Source of the DNA: Fibrobacter sp.
Lineage (GTDB): Bacteria; Fibrobacterota; Chitinivibrionia; Chitinivibrionales; Chitinispirillaceae
Reading direction: 5' to 3'
Length of the DNA: 43,930 bases
Assembly (NCBI GenBank): GCA_012728995.1
Contig: JAAYEB010000083.1
Coordinates: 1-43,930 of the forward strand
A program made the position numbers and the translations under genes. Positions 1 through 9,471 of this stretch are shown here, piece by piece (positions within the stretch are counted from its first letter, which is position 1; each line of letters starts with the position of its first letter). The notes beneath the pieces are model-generated. The model saw only the letters and a program-made list of their open reading frames with translations, had not been told where the DNA came from and did not search any database.

Positions 1-1
1 A

Positions 2-1150
2 AAAATATACCATTGTCAAGAATTGGCGCTCGTTTTAAGATATTTATCTTTTAATATTTTAATTGGTTCATTCGGAACTATACAAACAGTACTTTTAACA
101 AAAAGTATAAATTTCAAGCAACAAACTAAGGTTAGCGTTTTAACTACATTAGTTTCTGGTCTTTTTGGAGTAATATTGGCCTACTTAGGGTTTGGAGTTT
201 GGTCACTCGTTGGTCAAGCCTTATTAAGATCCATATCATATACAACATTGATGTGGTTAACTTATGAATGGCGGCCTATTTTAAAATTTAGTATTTCATC
301 TCTGAGTAGTATGTTTAAATTTGGATCAATGATACTCTTAAACTCACTATTTAAACTTATATTCCAAAATATATATACAATATTGATTGGTATCTATTAT
401 TCACCTGCAATGTTGGGTATCTATACACGAGCAAAACAAACTCAGCAATTACCTGTTGATACAATATGGGCGATTCTTGGGCGAGTAATATTTCCTGTTA
501 TTTCAAAAATAAAAAATGATAATGAACGAATCGTTTCTGCTATTAAAGATATATCAAATAATATCGCATTTTTTGTATTCCCTTTTTTAATAATCGGAAT
601 GATGGTTTCAGATGAACTGTTCATTATTGTCTTTGGCAGTGCTTGGAAACCGAGTATTATATACTTTAAGATATTATGCATAGGCAGTATTTTTTATCCA
701 TTAGAGTATCTCAAAAATAATGTTTTAATGGCAAAAGGTAAAACTGATGTTGCCTTCAAGATTAATTTAATTAGAAATATGTTAATATTAATAACCATAC
801 TAATAATAAATAAATATGGTATTAAAATGATGCTTATCTTTAATGCACTAATATCATATTTGTTTTTTATTGTGAGCAGTTTATTTATTAAAAAGTATAT
901 TGGGTATACCTTATACAAGCAAATTAAAGATGTACTACCATTTGTTTTATGCACCCTATTAGCCGCATTAAATATTTTCTTAATACAAAAATTTACTCAA
1001 ATAAATAGCATATTCTTTTTGTTTATAGTTAAATTAGCAATAGGATTAGTATCATATTTAATGGCTTGCTACTTTTTAAAGATAAAAACATTGTTTGATA
1101 ACTTATCATTATTGTTTAATTTGTTCAAACGACAAAGGTTAACTATTTAA
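2..1150 (+). CDS. Polysaccharide flippase, Wzx/TuaB type (5' truncated)
   Basis: This is an integral inner-membrane protein of the MOP flippase superfamily, expected to move lipid-linked oligosaccharide repeat units across the membrane. The frame is open to the window edge, so the N-terminal helices are missing; the first in-window start candidate is a TTG at 23. The visible part has about ten hydrophobic segments separated by short basic loops. The stretch with AMLGIYTRAKQTQQLP followed by FPVISKI is typical of the WzxC/TuaB branch (family knowledge). A glycosyltransferase follows 24 bases downstream in the same direction, which fits an exopolysaccharide operon. Base composition is very AT-rich. 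The substrate cannot be predicted. Family call is firm; the subfamily is less so. Confidence 0.85.
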   Translation, partial: KIYHCQELALVLRYLSFNILIGSFGTIQTVLLTKSINFKQQTKVSVLTTLVSGLFGVILAYLGFGVWSLVGQALLRSISYTTLMWLTYEWRPILKFSISSLSSMFKFGSMILLNSLFKLIFQNIYTILIGIYYSPAMLGIYTRAKQTQQLPVDTIWAILGRVIFPVISKIKNDNERIVSAIKDISNNIAFFVFPFLIIGMMVSDELFIIVFGSAWKPSIIYFKILCIGSIFYPLEYLKNNVLMAKGKTDVAFKINLIRNMLILITILIINKYGIKMMLIFNALISYLFFIVSSLFIKKYIGYTLYKQIKDVLPFVLCTLLAALNIFLIQKFTQINSIFFLFIVKLAIGLVSYLMACYFLKIKTLFDNLSLLFNLFKRQRLTI

Positions 1151-1174
1151 CATAATTAAGTGGGGAATAAATTT

Positions 1175-2023
1175 ATGGAAAATGGGGTAGATATTTTAAT
1201 GATAACCCATAAGAGGCCACAGTACACAAAAATAACATTAGAAAAATTGTTAAATTCTTGTGATGAAAAAAGTAGGGTATGGATATGGCAAAATGGTAAT
1301 TATAAAGAAACGCTAGATGTAGTTGATTCATTCAAAGGACATAAAAATTTCTATAGATTCCATCATAGCTCCAAAAATGAGAAACTTAATACACCAACTA
1401 ACTGGTTGTGGAGTAATGCTAAAGGTGATTTTTTAGGAAAAGTAGATGATGATTGTATAGTTCCGCGGGATTGGATAAAGACCTTGTTGAATGCACACTT
1501 GGATAATCCTTATTTTGGAGTTATTGGATGTTGGCATTTTCTAAAAGAAGATTATAGGGAAGAAATTGCTGCTTGGAAAATAAAACAATTTTCAAATGGC
1601 CATAGATTAATGGTTAATTGTTGGTTAGGGGGAAGTGGATATATAATGAAAAAAAAATGCATCGATTTATTAGGACCAATAAAAAAAAATAAATCATTTA
1701 CAAGTTATTGTATAGATATAAGTTTGAAAGGATTTATAAATGGATGGTATTATCCTTTTATATATCAGAAACATTTAGATGACCCTAGAGTAGAAGAATC
1801 TTTATTAAAAACAGATGAAGATATTAGGAAATGGGCTCCATTATCAGTAATAAATAATGGAGTTACGACTTTACAAGATTGGAAAAACCATCTAATTTAC
1901 CGTGCACATAAATTACAGGAGGAGCCAATTGATCCAATCAGGTACTTAAAATTTAGTAAATATTTATCAATGATATATAGAATTTATTATTATAAAAAAT
2001 TAAGAATATGGAATAATTTATAG
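1175..2023 (+). CDS. Glycosyltransferase, GT-A fold (family 2-like)
   Basis: This is a predicted cytoplasmic sugar transferase that uses a nucleotide sugar. The N-terminus has a beta strand followed by ITHKRPQYTKITLEKLL, as in GT-A enzymes, and KVDDDCIVP carries the metal/nucleotide-binding acidic triplet at residues 91-93. A later WLGGSGYIM segment resembles the acceptor-side glycine-rich loop of family 2 enzymes. I chose the ATG at 1175 because a GGGGAA ribosome-binding site lies about seven bases upstream; an in-frame GTG at 1160 would sit in front of it. The C-terminal third is basic and aromatic with no clear membrane helix. It follows the flippase closely, so co-transcription is likely. 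Donor and acceptor are unknown. Confidence 0.8.
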   Translation: MENGVDILMITHKRPQYTKITLEKLLNSCDEKSRVWIWQNGNYKETLDVVDSFKGHKNFYRFHHSSKNEKLNTPTNWLWSNAKGDFLGKVDDDCIVPRDWIKTLLNAHLDNPYFGVIGCWHFLKEDYREEIAAWKIKQFSNGHRLMVNCWLGGSGYIMKKKCIDLLGPIKKNKSFTSYCIDISLKGFINGWYYPFIYQKHLDDPRVEESLLKTDEDIRKWAPLSVINNGVTTLQDWKNHLIYRAHKLQEEPIDPIRYLKFSKYLSMIYRIYYYKKLRIWNNL

Positions 2024-2206
2024 AAAGATTACGAAATAACTAATTAATTGTTCGAAAAAATAATGAAAGAATTCTACTGTGTTAGACTAAAAAGCATAAA
2101 ACTAATTTACCATATGCGAAAGAAAATGTAGTATAAAAGAACCTTTGATGTCACGCAATTGCTTTGTAAACAAATGATCAACTTCGTTGACCGTTAATAG
2201 TTATTT

Positions 2207-3045
2207 GTGAAAGACTTTTCAGATCTTTATTATGTGTATCGCAAAGACCGACAAGGTATTGCAACAGCATTATATATCGAGTTAATGCAGAAACCTGAAC
2301 GCAAGAATATAGAACAAATGTCAAAATCTGTTCCAGATAGCGACCACCAAACACTACAACAATTCATAACCTATTCTACTTGGGATGCACAAGCTGTAAT
2401 GGATCGTGTTGCAGAGAATGTTAATGAGCTATTGGGAGATAGTGAACATACCAGTTTGATCATTGATGAAAGTGAGTTTTGAAAAATGTAAAAAGTCTGC
2501 TGGAGCAGCTCGGTAATGGAACTGCAATAGAGAGAAAGTTGATAACTGCCAAAAAGGTGTTTTCGCAGCTTTGTGTAACGGTAACAAAGCTGCTTAAATA
2601 CACTTAAGGCTGTGCTTGACCGAAAAAATGGCAACCGATAAACCTCGTTGCGAGGAAGCAAAGATTCCCCATGAAGAACGTCAGTTAAGGATTAAAGATG
2701 CCATAGCATTATAATTTTTAGATTGCGCAGATGCACAGGGAATAAAATATGCTTTTGTTTGTGTGGATGCCGGATATGGAAAAGGCTTTCTTTTTTGCGA
2801 AGAACTCAATAATAGTGGGAAGAATTCATGGCTGATAAACAAATCGATTTGATTATTAATATTAATAAGCCTAAATTGTATGTACAGAAAAAATATTCTG
2901 GACGTGGTAGAAAACATTCACGATTAGTAACAGATCAAAATGCAATAAGAGTAGATGGGCTAATAGCAAAAGCTAAAGATGCTGACTAGACCTTACAAAC
3001 TGTAAGAAAAGGAACTAAAAGGGCTATTGATTATAGATTATTATA
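2207..3045 (+). pseudogene. IS701-family transposase remnant
   Basis: This is a decayed DDE-type transposase. The first 91 codons (GTG at 2207, stop at 2482) read like the N-terminus of IS701 transposases: RKNIEQMSKSVPDSDHQTLQ, then a TWD-like helix and LIIDESEF, the first catalytic-Asp region. After that the reading frame breaks several times. In another frame one reads KKSAGAAR, a stop, then KVDNCQKGVFAALCNGNK. Further on come DKPRCEEAKIPHEERQL and later SGRGRKHSRLVTDQNAIRVDG, all in the IS701 order. The C-terminal part is missing and the nitroreductase gene starts 55 bases later. Several frameshifts and stops make it inactive. I did not find terminal inverted repeats by eye. Confidence 0.85.
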
Positions 3046-3100
3046 AATCTAAAAGGTAATAAAATTACTACAGAAATAAAGACATCTATTAGGAGGTATT

Positions 3101-4000
3101 ATGAAAAAAATGTTTAAAAACTTGATATTTTTTATACAATTAAAGATTGTTAAAATATTTCTGGAGCCAACCTATTACAATGAAATTATCTTTTTCCAAA
3201 ATATAAGGAAAAAGAAATACGATGACAAAAAATTCAAAGAATCAATGCTCAGGTCTATTTTTCATCAATTTGATAAAAAACTCTTAGATTCAAAAATCGC
3301 ACCTGAATTAATTAATATTTACGAGAAAAAGTTAATTACGTATCTTAGTGATAAAGATATTGATACAGTTTTCTTGAATTGGGCAAAAGATTTAGTTACC
3401 TATGCTCAGTCAGAGCATGTAAATAATAAACTAGATGTACGAATTAAAAAAGATTCACTATCACCAGAAGCATTGTATGAATTAATCAGAGATAGACGTT
3501 CTATTAGATCGTTTAATGAAAAAAAGATATCATTTACTTTGATAAAAAAAATACTTGAATCAGGATTGATGGCGCCAACTGGTTGCAATAGGCAAAATAT
3601 AAACTACTTACTATTGAATAATTTTGAAGATAAAAAATATTGCCAAAAATTGGCTGGAGAGCCGGGTAAATTCGTCACTCAAGCTCCGATTGCTGTAGTG
3701 ATTCTTGTTGATTGCAGAACATACACATGTTTAGGACATAGACACCAAGCATATCTCGAAACTGGTGCTGCTGTTCAAAATATGCTTCTTTTTGCTTCAA
3801 GCTACAATATTGGATCTATTTGGCTGAATTGGGCAACAACTAAACATGAAAAACTGCAATCATTCTATTCGCGATTTAAAATAAAAGAGTATAACTTGCC
3901 AACTGCTATGATTGTATTTGGTTACATTAAAGAGTTTCCGCCAATTATTCCTGTACGGAAAAATATTGAGACTTGTCTCTACAGAGGGCAACCAGAATAA
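3101..4000 (+). CDS. Nitroreductase-family protein with N-terminal extension
   Basis: The C-terminal ~175 residues form a flavin (FMN) nitroreductase-fold domain. RDRRSIRSF (about residues 130-138) is the family's N-terminal FMN-phosphate-binding segment, followed by ILESGLMAPTGCNRQ and, later, YLETGAAVQNMLLFAS. The first ~120 residues are a basic, helical extension that classic nitroreductases of about 200 residues lack; I do not recognise it. A strong AGGAGGT site four bases before the ATG fixes the start. Related proteins occur in exopolysaccharide gene clusters (family knowledge), where the substrate is usually unknown. It lies directly behind the IS701 remnant and is followed by a 265-base gap. 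The redox domain is secure; the biological role is not. Confidence 0.8.
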   Translation: MKKMFKNLIFFIQLKIVKIFLEPTYYNEIIFFQNIRKKKYDDKKFKESMLRSIFHQFDKKLLDSKIAPELINIYEKKLITYLSDKDIDTVFLNWAKDLVTYAQSEHVNNKLDVRIKKDSLSPEALYELIRDRRSIRSFNEKKISFTLIKKILESGLMAPTGCNRQNINYLLLNNFEDKKYCQKLAGEPGKFVTQAPIAVVILVDCRTYTCLGHRHQAYLETGAAVQNMLLFASSYNIGSIWLNWATTKHEKLQSFYSRFKIKEYNLPTAMIVFGYIKEFPPIIPVRKNIETCLYRGQPE

Positions 4001-4074
4001 CTAAAAAATCAATAAGTAAAATGATACATAATCAAAAATAACGAATTGGTTTTTTGTACAAGGTTCTATTTTCT

Positions 4075-4104
4075 GGTATTGTTATGGCTCTAAATAACAA
4101 TGCC
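4075..4104 (+). terminator. Hairpin behind the nitroreductase gene
   Basis: A 10-base-pair stem (GGTATTGTTA with TAACAATGCC, one G-U pair) closes a 10-base loop 75 bases after the stop codon. No T-run follows, so it may be a weak terminator or an mRNA-stabilising hairpin. Confidence 0.35.
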
Positions 4105-4265
4105 AAAGTCATTACGAGAAAATGGTATAAATATCGTTAATGTGAAACATTGAAATAACCCTATATTATAACTTGAGAACTTCCCTAACCGGAATTTTTT
4201 TGCTGAATTAACTAACGAGGCTAAATAATTAAATTGAGAAAACATGAAAAAGAAAAGAGATTATA

Positions 4266-5357
4266 ATGCGTAAAAGAATCGAGTCGTTAGATTGGTTAAG
4301 AGGGTTAATGGCAATAACAATAATGATCTATCATCTTAAATATTGGCTTGTAAAGCCAATAGGTTCTGAAGGCTTTCTTGGCAAATTAGGAATATATGGC
4401 GTTTCAATATTTTTTGTTTTATCAGGATTAAGTATGGCGATTGTTTATTCTAAATATATAAAGGATCTTAAAAGTTCAATATATTTTATTGTCCGTAGAA
4501 TTTTTAGAATATGGCCATTGTTATGGGTTTGTATAGGGATAGTAGTTCTATTGAATTTTATTAATGGTAATAAGACTTCTGTTTTTGTTGTTCTTGCGAA
4601 TCTTACAACTATATTTGGTTTTATCAGACCTGATGCCTACATTAACACTGGGGCTTGGTCGATTGGTAATGAAATGGTTTTTTATGTCTTAACGCCAATG
4701 ATTATAATGGCTTATGAAAGGAAACATTTCTTAGGAAATATTATTTTGATATTGTCATTTCTAATGTTACTTACATTTAGTTTCTTTATTCTAGATTCTG
4801 AAGTAGCATTGGCAAGGCAATGGTCTATTTATATAAACCCTCTGAACAATCTATTTCTGTACGTAGCCGGTATTTCATTATTCTATAATTTGGAAAAAAT
4901 TAGTATAAAACCGATTATTTCAATAATATTGGCAATCATATCTTTTTTAATATTTACATTTTATCCAATTGCAGGAGATCATATAAACATTGTAACGGGT
5001 TATACTCGTATAGTGCTTGTTTTTACATCAATACTACTTGTATTCTCTTTTTATAAATTTGCATTTGAAGAAAAAATACCAAAAATGATTTCCTTACCGA
5101 TGGAGTATTTCGGAATCGCAACTTATGGCGTTTATCTCCTTCATCCATTAGTTAAAAAATCAATCGAGCAAATTTTGGGGAAATTAGGAGTTAATGACCA
5201 TACGATTCTCCTATTTTTAATGACTGTCATTACAACCATTATGGTTGCGTTGTTAAGCTATAATCTATTTGAGCTTAAAATGATTAGAATTGGAAAGGTA
5301 TTAACAAGTACCAATACAAAAAAGAGTCTTTTGCCATTATTCCAAAGAAACCGCTAA
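4266..5357 (+). CDS. Acyltransferase 3 family membrane protein (OafA-like)
   Basis: This is a multi-pass membrane O-acyltransferase, expected to add acetyl or another acyl group to a sugar at the inner membrane. The N-terminus shows the family signature: RIESLDWLRGLMAITIMIYH, with the Arg of the first helix and the His at residue 23, followed by VSIFFVLSGLSMAIVY. About ten hydrophobic segments follow, and the C-terminal YFGIATYGVYLLHPLV is also family-typical. The length of 363 residues is normal for a stand-alone transmembrane domain without a periplasmic SGNH domain. Together with the upstream flippase and glycosyltransferase it fits decoration of a surface polysaccharide. The start ATG lacks a strong ribosome-binding site. 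The acceptor is unknown. Confidence 0.85.
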   Translation: MRKRIESLDWLRGLMAITIMIYHLKYWLVKPIGSEGFLGKLGIYGVSIFFVLSGLSMAIVYSKYIKDLKSSIYFIVRRIFRIWPLLWVCIGIVVLLNFINGNKTSVFVVLANLTTIFGFIRPDAYINTGAWSIGNEMVFYVLTPMIIMAYERKHFLGNIILILSFLMLLTFSFFILDSEVALARQWSIYINPLNNLFLYVAGISLFYNLEKISIKPIISIILAIISFLIFTFYPIAGDHINIVTGYTRIVLVFTSILLVFSFYKFAFEEKIPKMISLPMEYFGIATYGVYLLHPLVKKSIEQILGKLGVNDHTILLFLMTVITTIMVALLSYNLFELKMIRIGKVLTSTNTKKSLLPLFQRNR

Positions 5358-5387
5358 AACCTGTAATTGCTTAGGATGGAATAAGAG

Positions 5388-5407
5388 AATAATCGTCGGA
5401 GATTATT
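5388..5407 (+). terminator. Short hairpin behind the acyltransferase gene
   Basis: A 7-base-pair perfect stem (AATAATC with GATTATT) with a 6-base loop lies 30 bases after the stop. It has no T-run on the plus strand, so terminator function is doubtful. Confidence 0.25.
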
Positions 5408-5608
5408 AAAAAGATAAGAAATTATAGGTATGAATGACTGTAATGATTAGATTAAATGTTAGAAATTCTTCAAATCTGGGAATGAAGAAAAAAACTAATG
5501 TGAATAGAATGTAATACTGAAAAAGCAGGACCCCTCAAAAAATTGCCCATTCCAAGTAAGTTGGCGATCATAGCAGATAAAATAGCAATACAACCCGAAG
5601 GTGAATAC

Positions 5609-6046
5609 CTAATATAATTTCCAAAATAAATACCATCCCCCATCAGAATTAGATTCAGCTTCAGTAGATTTTGCCAGCTCAGAAGTATCCCCTCCTATTG
5701 CAATATTACGAACAGCAATTTCAAAGAGGTTTTCACTGGCTGGTAGCTGGTCTCTTTTAATTTTAATCATGTTTCCAAATTTAACATCTAACGTGTCTAA
5801 TACTTCCCATGAACTATTCTTATTTATAATCTTGTACGAAACAACATACTTATCAATGTCTGATTCACACTCATCAGGAACATTCCACTGAAACATGATA
5901 GAATCTGATTCAAAAACTCTCATAATCGGTGAATTCTCCGCAAATAAATATGGAGAGCGTGTGGTCTCTGTTTGAGAACATCGAATCAACGATGATAGTA
6001 ATACTGCTGGGATCAGGATCATGAATAACCGGTTATATTGCAGCAT
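5609..6046 (-). CDS. Small exported protein with Fn3-like domain, possible lipoprotein
   Basis: The N-terminus has a hydrophobic export signal (RLFMILIPAVLLSSLIRC). The Cys after LLSSLIR could be a lipobox cysteine, although Arg just before it is unusual. The remaining ~120 residues look like one fibronectin-III-type beta sandwich: IMFQWNVPDE, then DKYVVSYKI, then LFEIAVRNIA followed by GGDTSE. I prefer the ATG at 6046 because GGAG lies six bases upstream; ATGs at 6052 and 6058 are in frame. The gene stands alone and is transcribed opposite to its neighbours. A similar Fn3-like fold appears in the large secreted protein near the window's right end. Export is fairly sure, lipidation uncertain, function unknown. 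Confidence 0.6.
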   Translation of the reverse strand: MLQYNRLFMILIPAVLLSSLIRCSQTETTRSPYLFAENSPIMRVFESDSIMFQWNVPDECESDIDKYVVSYKIINKNSSWEVLDTLDVKFGNMIKIKRDQLPASENLFEIAVRNIAIGGDTSELAKSTEAESNSDGGWYLFWKLY

Positions 6047-6058
6047 CACCATCTCCAT

Positions 6059-6367
6059 AGGTTAAAATCAGAGACTTCATATTTACGAAATGTTTTACAG
6101 CAATTTTTGTGCACCTGAACCTACTATTCGAAAAAAGGTTGTTTTGGGTCAGATCAGAATTTTTTCTGCAATTACTGCAGAAACATTCATAAATAAAAAC
6201 CAATTAGTTAAATAATAGTGTATTGCTGTTCTATAATCAATAAATAATACCAATAAAAGGAAAAATTGAATCAAGATTCAAATTAAATGAATCCTTGTAA
6301 GATGTACCGACTTTGCATATATACCTGATTACCTTTTAAATAACTACACACAAACAGGAGCTATATC
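6059..6367. other. Divergent intergenic region
   Basis: These 309 bases separate two divergently transcribed genes and must hold both promoters. I see no gene, repeat or riboswitch. Two incomplete sigma-54-like elements are present: 6099-6114 on the minus strand (GTGCACAAAAATTGCT, about 40 bases before the small exported gene) and TG-N10-GC at 6303-6316 on the plus strand. Each lacks the full GG, so neither is called. Confidence 0.5.
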
Positions 6368-7453
6368 ATGGCAGAAACTATTGCGATTGAGAAAGAACTT
6401 GATTCAGCATTAAAAATGCCTGAACAGGTAAATGTTAGCATCAATACCCGTCGAAACATCCAATGGAAAATCTTCAATGCAATACGTTACGTTCTTCCGT
6501 ATCCAAGAAAAATCGTTAATTATTTAGGGATAAAAAGCGCACTTCTTGCGCACAATCCAAAACATAAATTCTTCCCGTTTAAACTGGGAGTTGAAGCATC
6601 CAGCCGATGCAATCTAAAATGTCCATTGTGCCCGCGGACGGCAAATACCGCCAGACCAACCGGTGACATGGATTATGAACCGTATACAAAACTTATTGAT
6701 ACTATGGCACCATACCTTTTTCAGGTTCGTTTTCACAATCTTGGAGAACCTACCCTTAATCCTCGTTTACCCGATATGATCACGTATGCACATAGGAAGG
6801 GGATGTATACTAATTTTCATACAAACGGCCATTATCTTACTGAAAAACTGGCAAGCGATTTGATCGATTCGGGTCTTGATGAGGTAAATATAGCACTCGA
6901 TGGATTATCTGAAGATGTGTATAGAAAATATAGAGTTAATGGGTCGGCTGAACGAGTTAAAAAAGGGATATCGGACTTTTGCAGGATTAAAAAAGAAAAA
7001 AAATCCAGATCTCCACGGATAAACATTCAGTTTCTGGTAATGTCTCACAATGAACATGAAATACCTGAACTACATGATTTTGCTGCAGCAGCTGGAGTTG
7101 ATTGGGTTTTTCTCAAACCCGTGAATATTATGATTGGCGTTGATACGGGTAATAAAGAATATCTCCCCTCAAATTCTAAATATTCTCGATATAATACAGA
7201 AAACGAAACTATTGAACTTTCAAAGAAGTACAAATGCACAATAACCTTTTCTGAAGTCATTGTTAACTGGGACGGTTCGATCAGCTTGTGTGCGTGTGAT
7301 GACCCGGAATCCGGAATTATTAAAGGTAATGTATTTAAGGATGGTATTAAAAAGGTCCTCTCTGAAGAAGAGTTTGTTAAAGCTCGGGCAAAAAGTTTAA
7401 AAATGGGGTACGATATGTGCAGATACTGTATCGATGCCAAATGTTCAGTATGA
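6368..7453 (+). CDS. Radical SAM/SPASM domain protein
   Basis: This is a radical S-adenosylmethionine enzyme. SRCNLKCPLCPRT carries the CxxxCxxC motif (Cys81, Cys85, Cys88) for the SAM-binding [4Fe-4S] cluster; HNLGEPTLNPRL is the following GGE-like SAM-contacting segment, and FHTNGHYL and NIALDGL are typical later strands. The C-terminal part has a cysteine group (LCACDD, then MCRYCIDAKC at the very end) that fits a SPASM or SPASM-like auxiliary cluster domain. The ATG is preceded by ACAGGAG seven to eight bases upstream. The secreted protein of unknown function follows 135 bases later. No short precursor-peptide gene is evident next to it, so peptide-maturase activity is only one option; other SPASM proteins act on sugars or enzymes. 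Confidence 0.85.
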   Translation: MAETIAIEKELDSALKMPEQVNVSINTRRNIQWKIFNAIRYVLPYPRKIVNYLGIKSALLAHNPKHKFFPFKLGVEASSRCNLKCPLCPRTANTARPTGDMDYEPYTKLIDTMAPYLFQVRFHNLGEPTLNPRLPDMITYAHRKGMYTNFHTNGHYLTEKLASDLIDSGLDEVNIALDGLSEDVYRKYRVNGSAERVKKGISDFCRIKKEKKSRSPRINIQFLVMSHNEHEIPELHDFAAAAGVDWVFLKPVNIMIGVDTGNKEYLPSNSKYSRYNTENETIELSKKYKCTITFSEVIVNWDGSISLCACDDPESGIIKGNVFKDGIKKVLSEEEFVKARAKSLKMGYDMCRYCIDAKCSV

Positions 7454-7588
7454 AATAGTAATAACGCATATTCATCACAGAATTGTTATGTATGATGAAC
7501 GGAGTAAGTATATAATCTATTTGTTTATATTTTAATATTGGATATGTATGATATAAGAGACATCTATTTAATCTAAAGGAGGTCTCAC

Positions 7589-9187
7589 ATGCGATTAAAT
7601 CTACTAATTATTTTATTTTTCTTTGCAACTGCATATAGTGCAATACCTGACTCAACTGACCTTCCGCTAATTTCTAATATAACCAAAGATGGAATAACAT
7701 GGGAATTTAAACAACCTGTACGGGCAGGCCAATTTGTAAATGGTGATTACTATATTGTGGGTAACGCGACTATAACAAAAATCACACCTGCTCCGGAAAA
7801 TGGTCGTAACGGATCTGTGCTTAATCCTTCACTTGATGCTGGAATCAGTGGTTTTGATGATCGCGTGGAAAGTAACCGGTTCAGGGAAGAGTTACGTGTC
7901 TATCCGCCAATAGACATAAAACCTGGAGATGAATTGATTTCTTCAATAAGTATCGATTCTATTGGAAGTATTACATGCTGGTTGCGCAGCTCAGATATCC
8001 CTCCAAGTCCAGTGAAAAGTGTTTCAATTCTGACTTGTTTAAAAAATACTGTTGCAGAGGATGCATTCAGGCCTTCTTATGGTGATACTACCCGAAAGAT
8101 CTATTACGCCAGCAATCTCCGTAGAAACCTGCTTCCGCGACTAAACAAAGTGGGTGCAGAGCCGGATATTGCAGATTATGCGGAACATTTTCGTCGCCCC
8201 TGGCTAGACGTATGCTACTTTTTCTTTGATGCTGCAGTGGAATATCAGCCCGCTTATGGGCGAGAACTTGGGCGAGCAATTGGTATGGCAGCATTGCTTC
8301 TATCACTCGATTATTCACCAGAGGAGAAAGAACCATTACTGATCGGGTTTGTTCAATATGGGATAGATCTCTGGGGAATGGCTCGTAACGGCTACAGAGG
8401 CTGGCCTGCAATTGGAGGGTATGGCCAGGGAAGAAAACTGCCGATAATTATAGCAGGCCTATTACTCGGTGACAATGAAATGGTTTCCCCGACAAAAACC
8501 TATCCTGATCTGCAGTTTGGAGAAGATATGCAAACCATATATGGTACTTCATGGACTGGTGCAAATGTGGTCTATGCAGGACATCAGGGTGTATTTAAGG
8601 GGCAGGTAGTTAGTACGAAAGAGGGGTGGGGCCCCTATGAACAACTTCCCCCTTCCGAATGGGTTAATAATACGGGAGAATCATACAGACGCTGCTGTAC
8701 CAGTATTTCATGGATTGGTGAGGCACTTGCGGCACGTATTTTTGGTGTAATGGATGATTGGGATCACCCTGCATTTTTTGACTATTGTGATAGATGGATG
8801 ACTGAAAATGATTCTGCTTTTGTAAGGATAATCTACGAAACGAAGGGGTGGGATTACAATAAAGACTGGGCTCGTCAGGGGCAATGCTGGGATAAATTTG
8901 TAGAGGATATGTGGGTTACATACAGAAATAATGCAGTGCCAGTGCAAAATCTGATAAAAAAATCTGATATTGATCGGAAAAAACCAGGGATAAAAAGAAT
9001 TTTTACTGGATTAGGAAGTGAGACGGTATCGTTGCCTGCAAAATATATGAATAAAGATAATTCAGGAATGGTACGCATATATAATGTAGCTGGAAAAAAT
9101 ATAACTACAGTTCCGGTAGCTAAGTTTCAGAAAATTCTGTCAGGCAAATCGCTTCCAGCTGGATTACTGTTTCTCGATTACAGGTGA
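7589..9187 (+). CDS. Secreted protein of unknown function with Por-like C-terminus
   Basis: The N-terminus is a clear signal peptide (LNLLIILFFFATAYS, cleavage near residue 18). I do not recognise the main body. Residues ~30-150 look beta-rich. Residues ~190-430 are helical and rich in Trp, Tyr and Gly (RPWLDVCYFFFDAAVEYQ, then YRGWPAIGGYGQGRKLP, later YRRCCTSISWIGEALAA), reminiscent of alpha/alpha-toroid carbohydrate-active enzymes, but no catalytic motif is certain. The last ~45 residues (VRIYNVAGKNI, then LPAGLLFLDYR) resemble a short type IX secretion/FlgD-like C-terminal domain. A strong AAAGGAGGT site precedes the ATG. Its position between a radical SAM gene and a FemAB-like gene may mean a role in envelope or polysaccharide processing; that is inference. 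Confidence 0.6.
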   Translation: MRLNLLIILFFFATAYSAIPDSTDLPLISNITKDGITWEFKQPVRAGQFVNGDYYIVGNATITKITPAPENGRNGSVLNPSLDAGISGFDDRVESNRFREELRVYPPIDIKPGDELISSISIDSIGSITCWLRSSDIPPSPVKSVSILTCLKNTVAEDAFRPSYGDTTRKIYYASNLRRNLLPRLNKVGAEPDIADYAEHFRRPWLDVCYFFFDAAVEYQPAYGRELGRAIGMAALLLSLDYSPEEKEPLLIGFVQYGIDLWGMARNGYRGWPAIGGYGQGRKLPIIIAGLLLGDNEMVSPTKTYPDLQFGEDMQTIYGTSWTGANVVYAGHQGVFKGQVVSTKEGWGPYEQLPPSEWVNNTGESYRRCCTSISWIGEALAARIFGVMDDWDHPAFFDYCDRWMTENDSAFVRIIYETKGWDYNKDWARQGQCWDKFVEDMWVTYRNNAVPVQNLIKKSDIDRKKPGIKRIFTGLGSETVSLPAKYMNKDNSGMVRIYNVAGKNITTVPVAKFQKILSGKSLPAGLLFLDYR

Positions 9188-9471
9188 TCCAGAAAATGAT
9201 AATTTTAGTACATTTGGTTGTGTAATCAAATGAAATATTTATCTGAAAAATAAACATATTAAAAACTATATTACTGCCCAATTAAATAGCATCTCTTTTG
9301 ATGTGCTGTTTTATCAGTTACAATCGATTTTCCCAACATAACATTTTCGTGAAACCATATTTTTATGATAATATGGTTTTTAATCCTGGACAGTTATTGT
9401 CCAAGGGGAACAGAAACTTTAACAGTACATTTTCATTGAAAAAATTGGAGGTGTATTTTTCAAGGATACCT

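Noticed and set aside
4191-4203. GG-N9-GC in front of the acyltransferase gene, as a sigma-54 promoter
   Set aside because: The spacing is one base short of the required GG-N10-GC, and the gene is not of the PEP-CTERM type.
6099-6114. Minus-strand GTGCACAAAAATTGCT as a sigma-54 promoter of the small exported protein
   Set aside because: The -24 part lacks the invariant GG; kept only as a remark in the intergenic entry.
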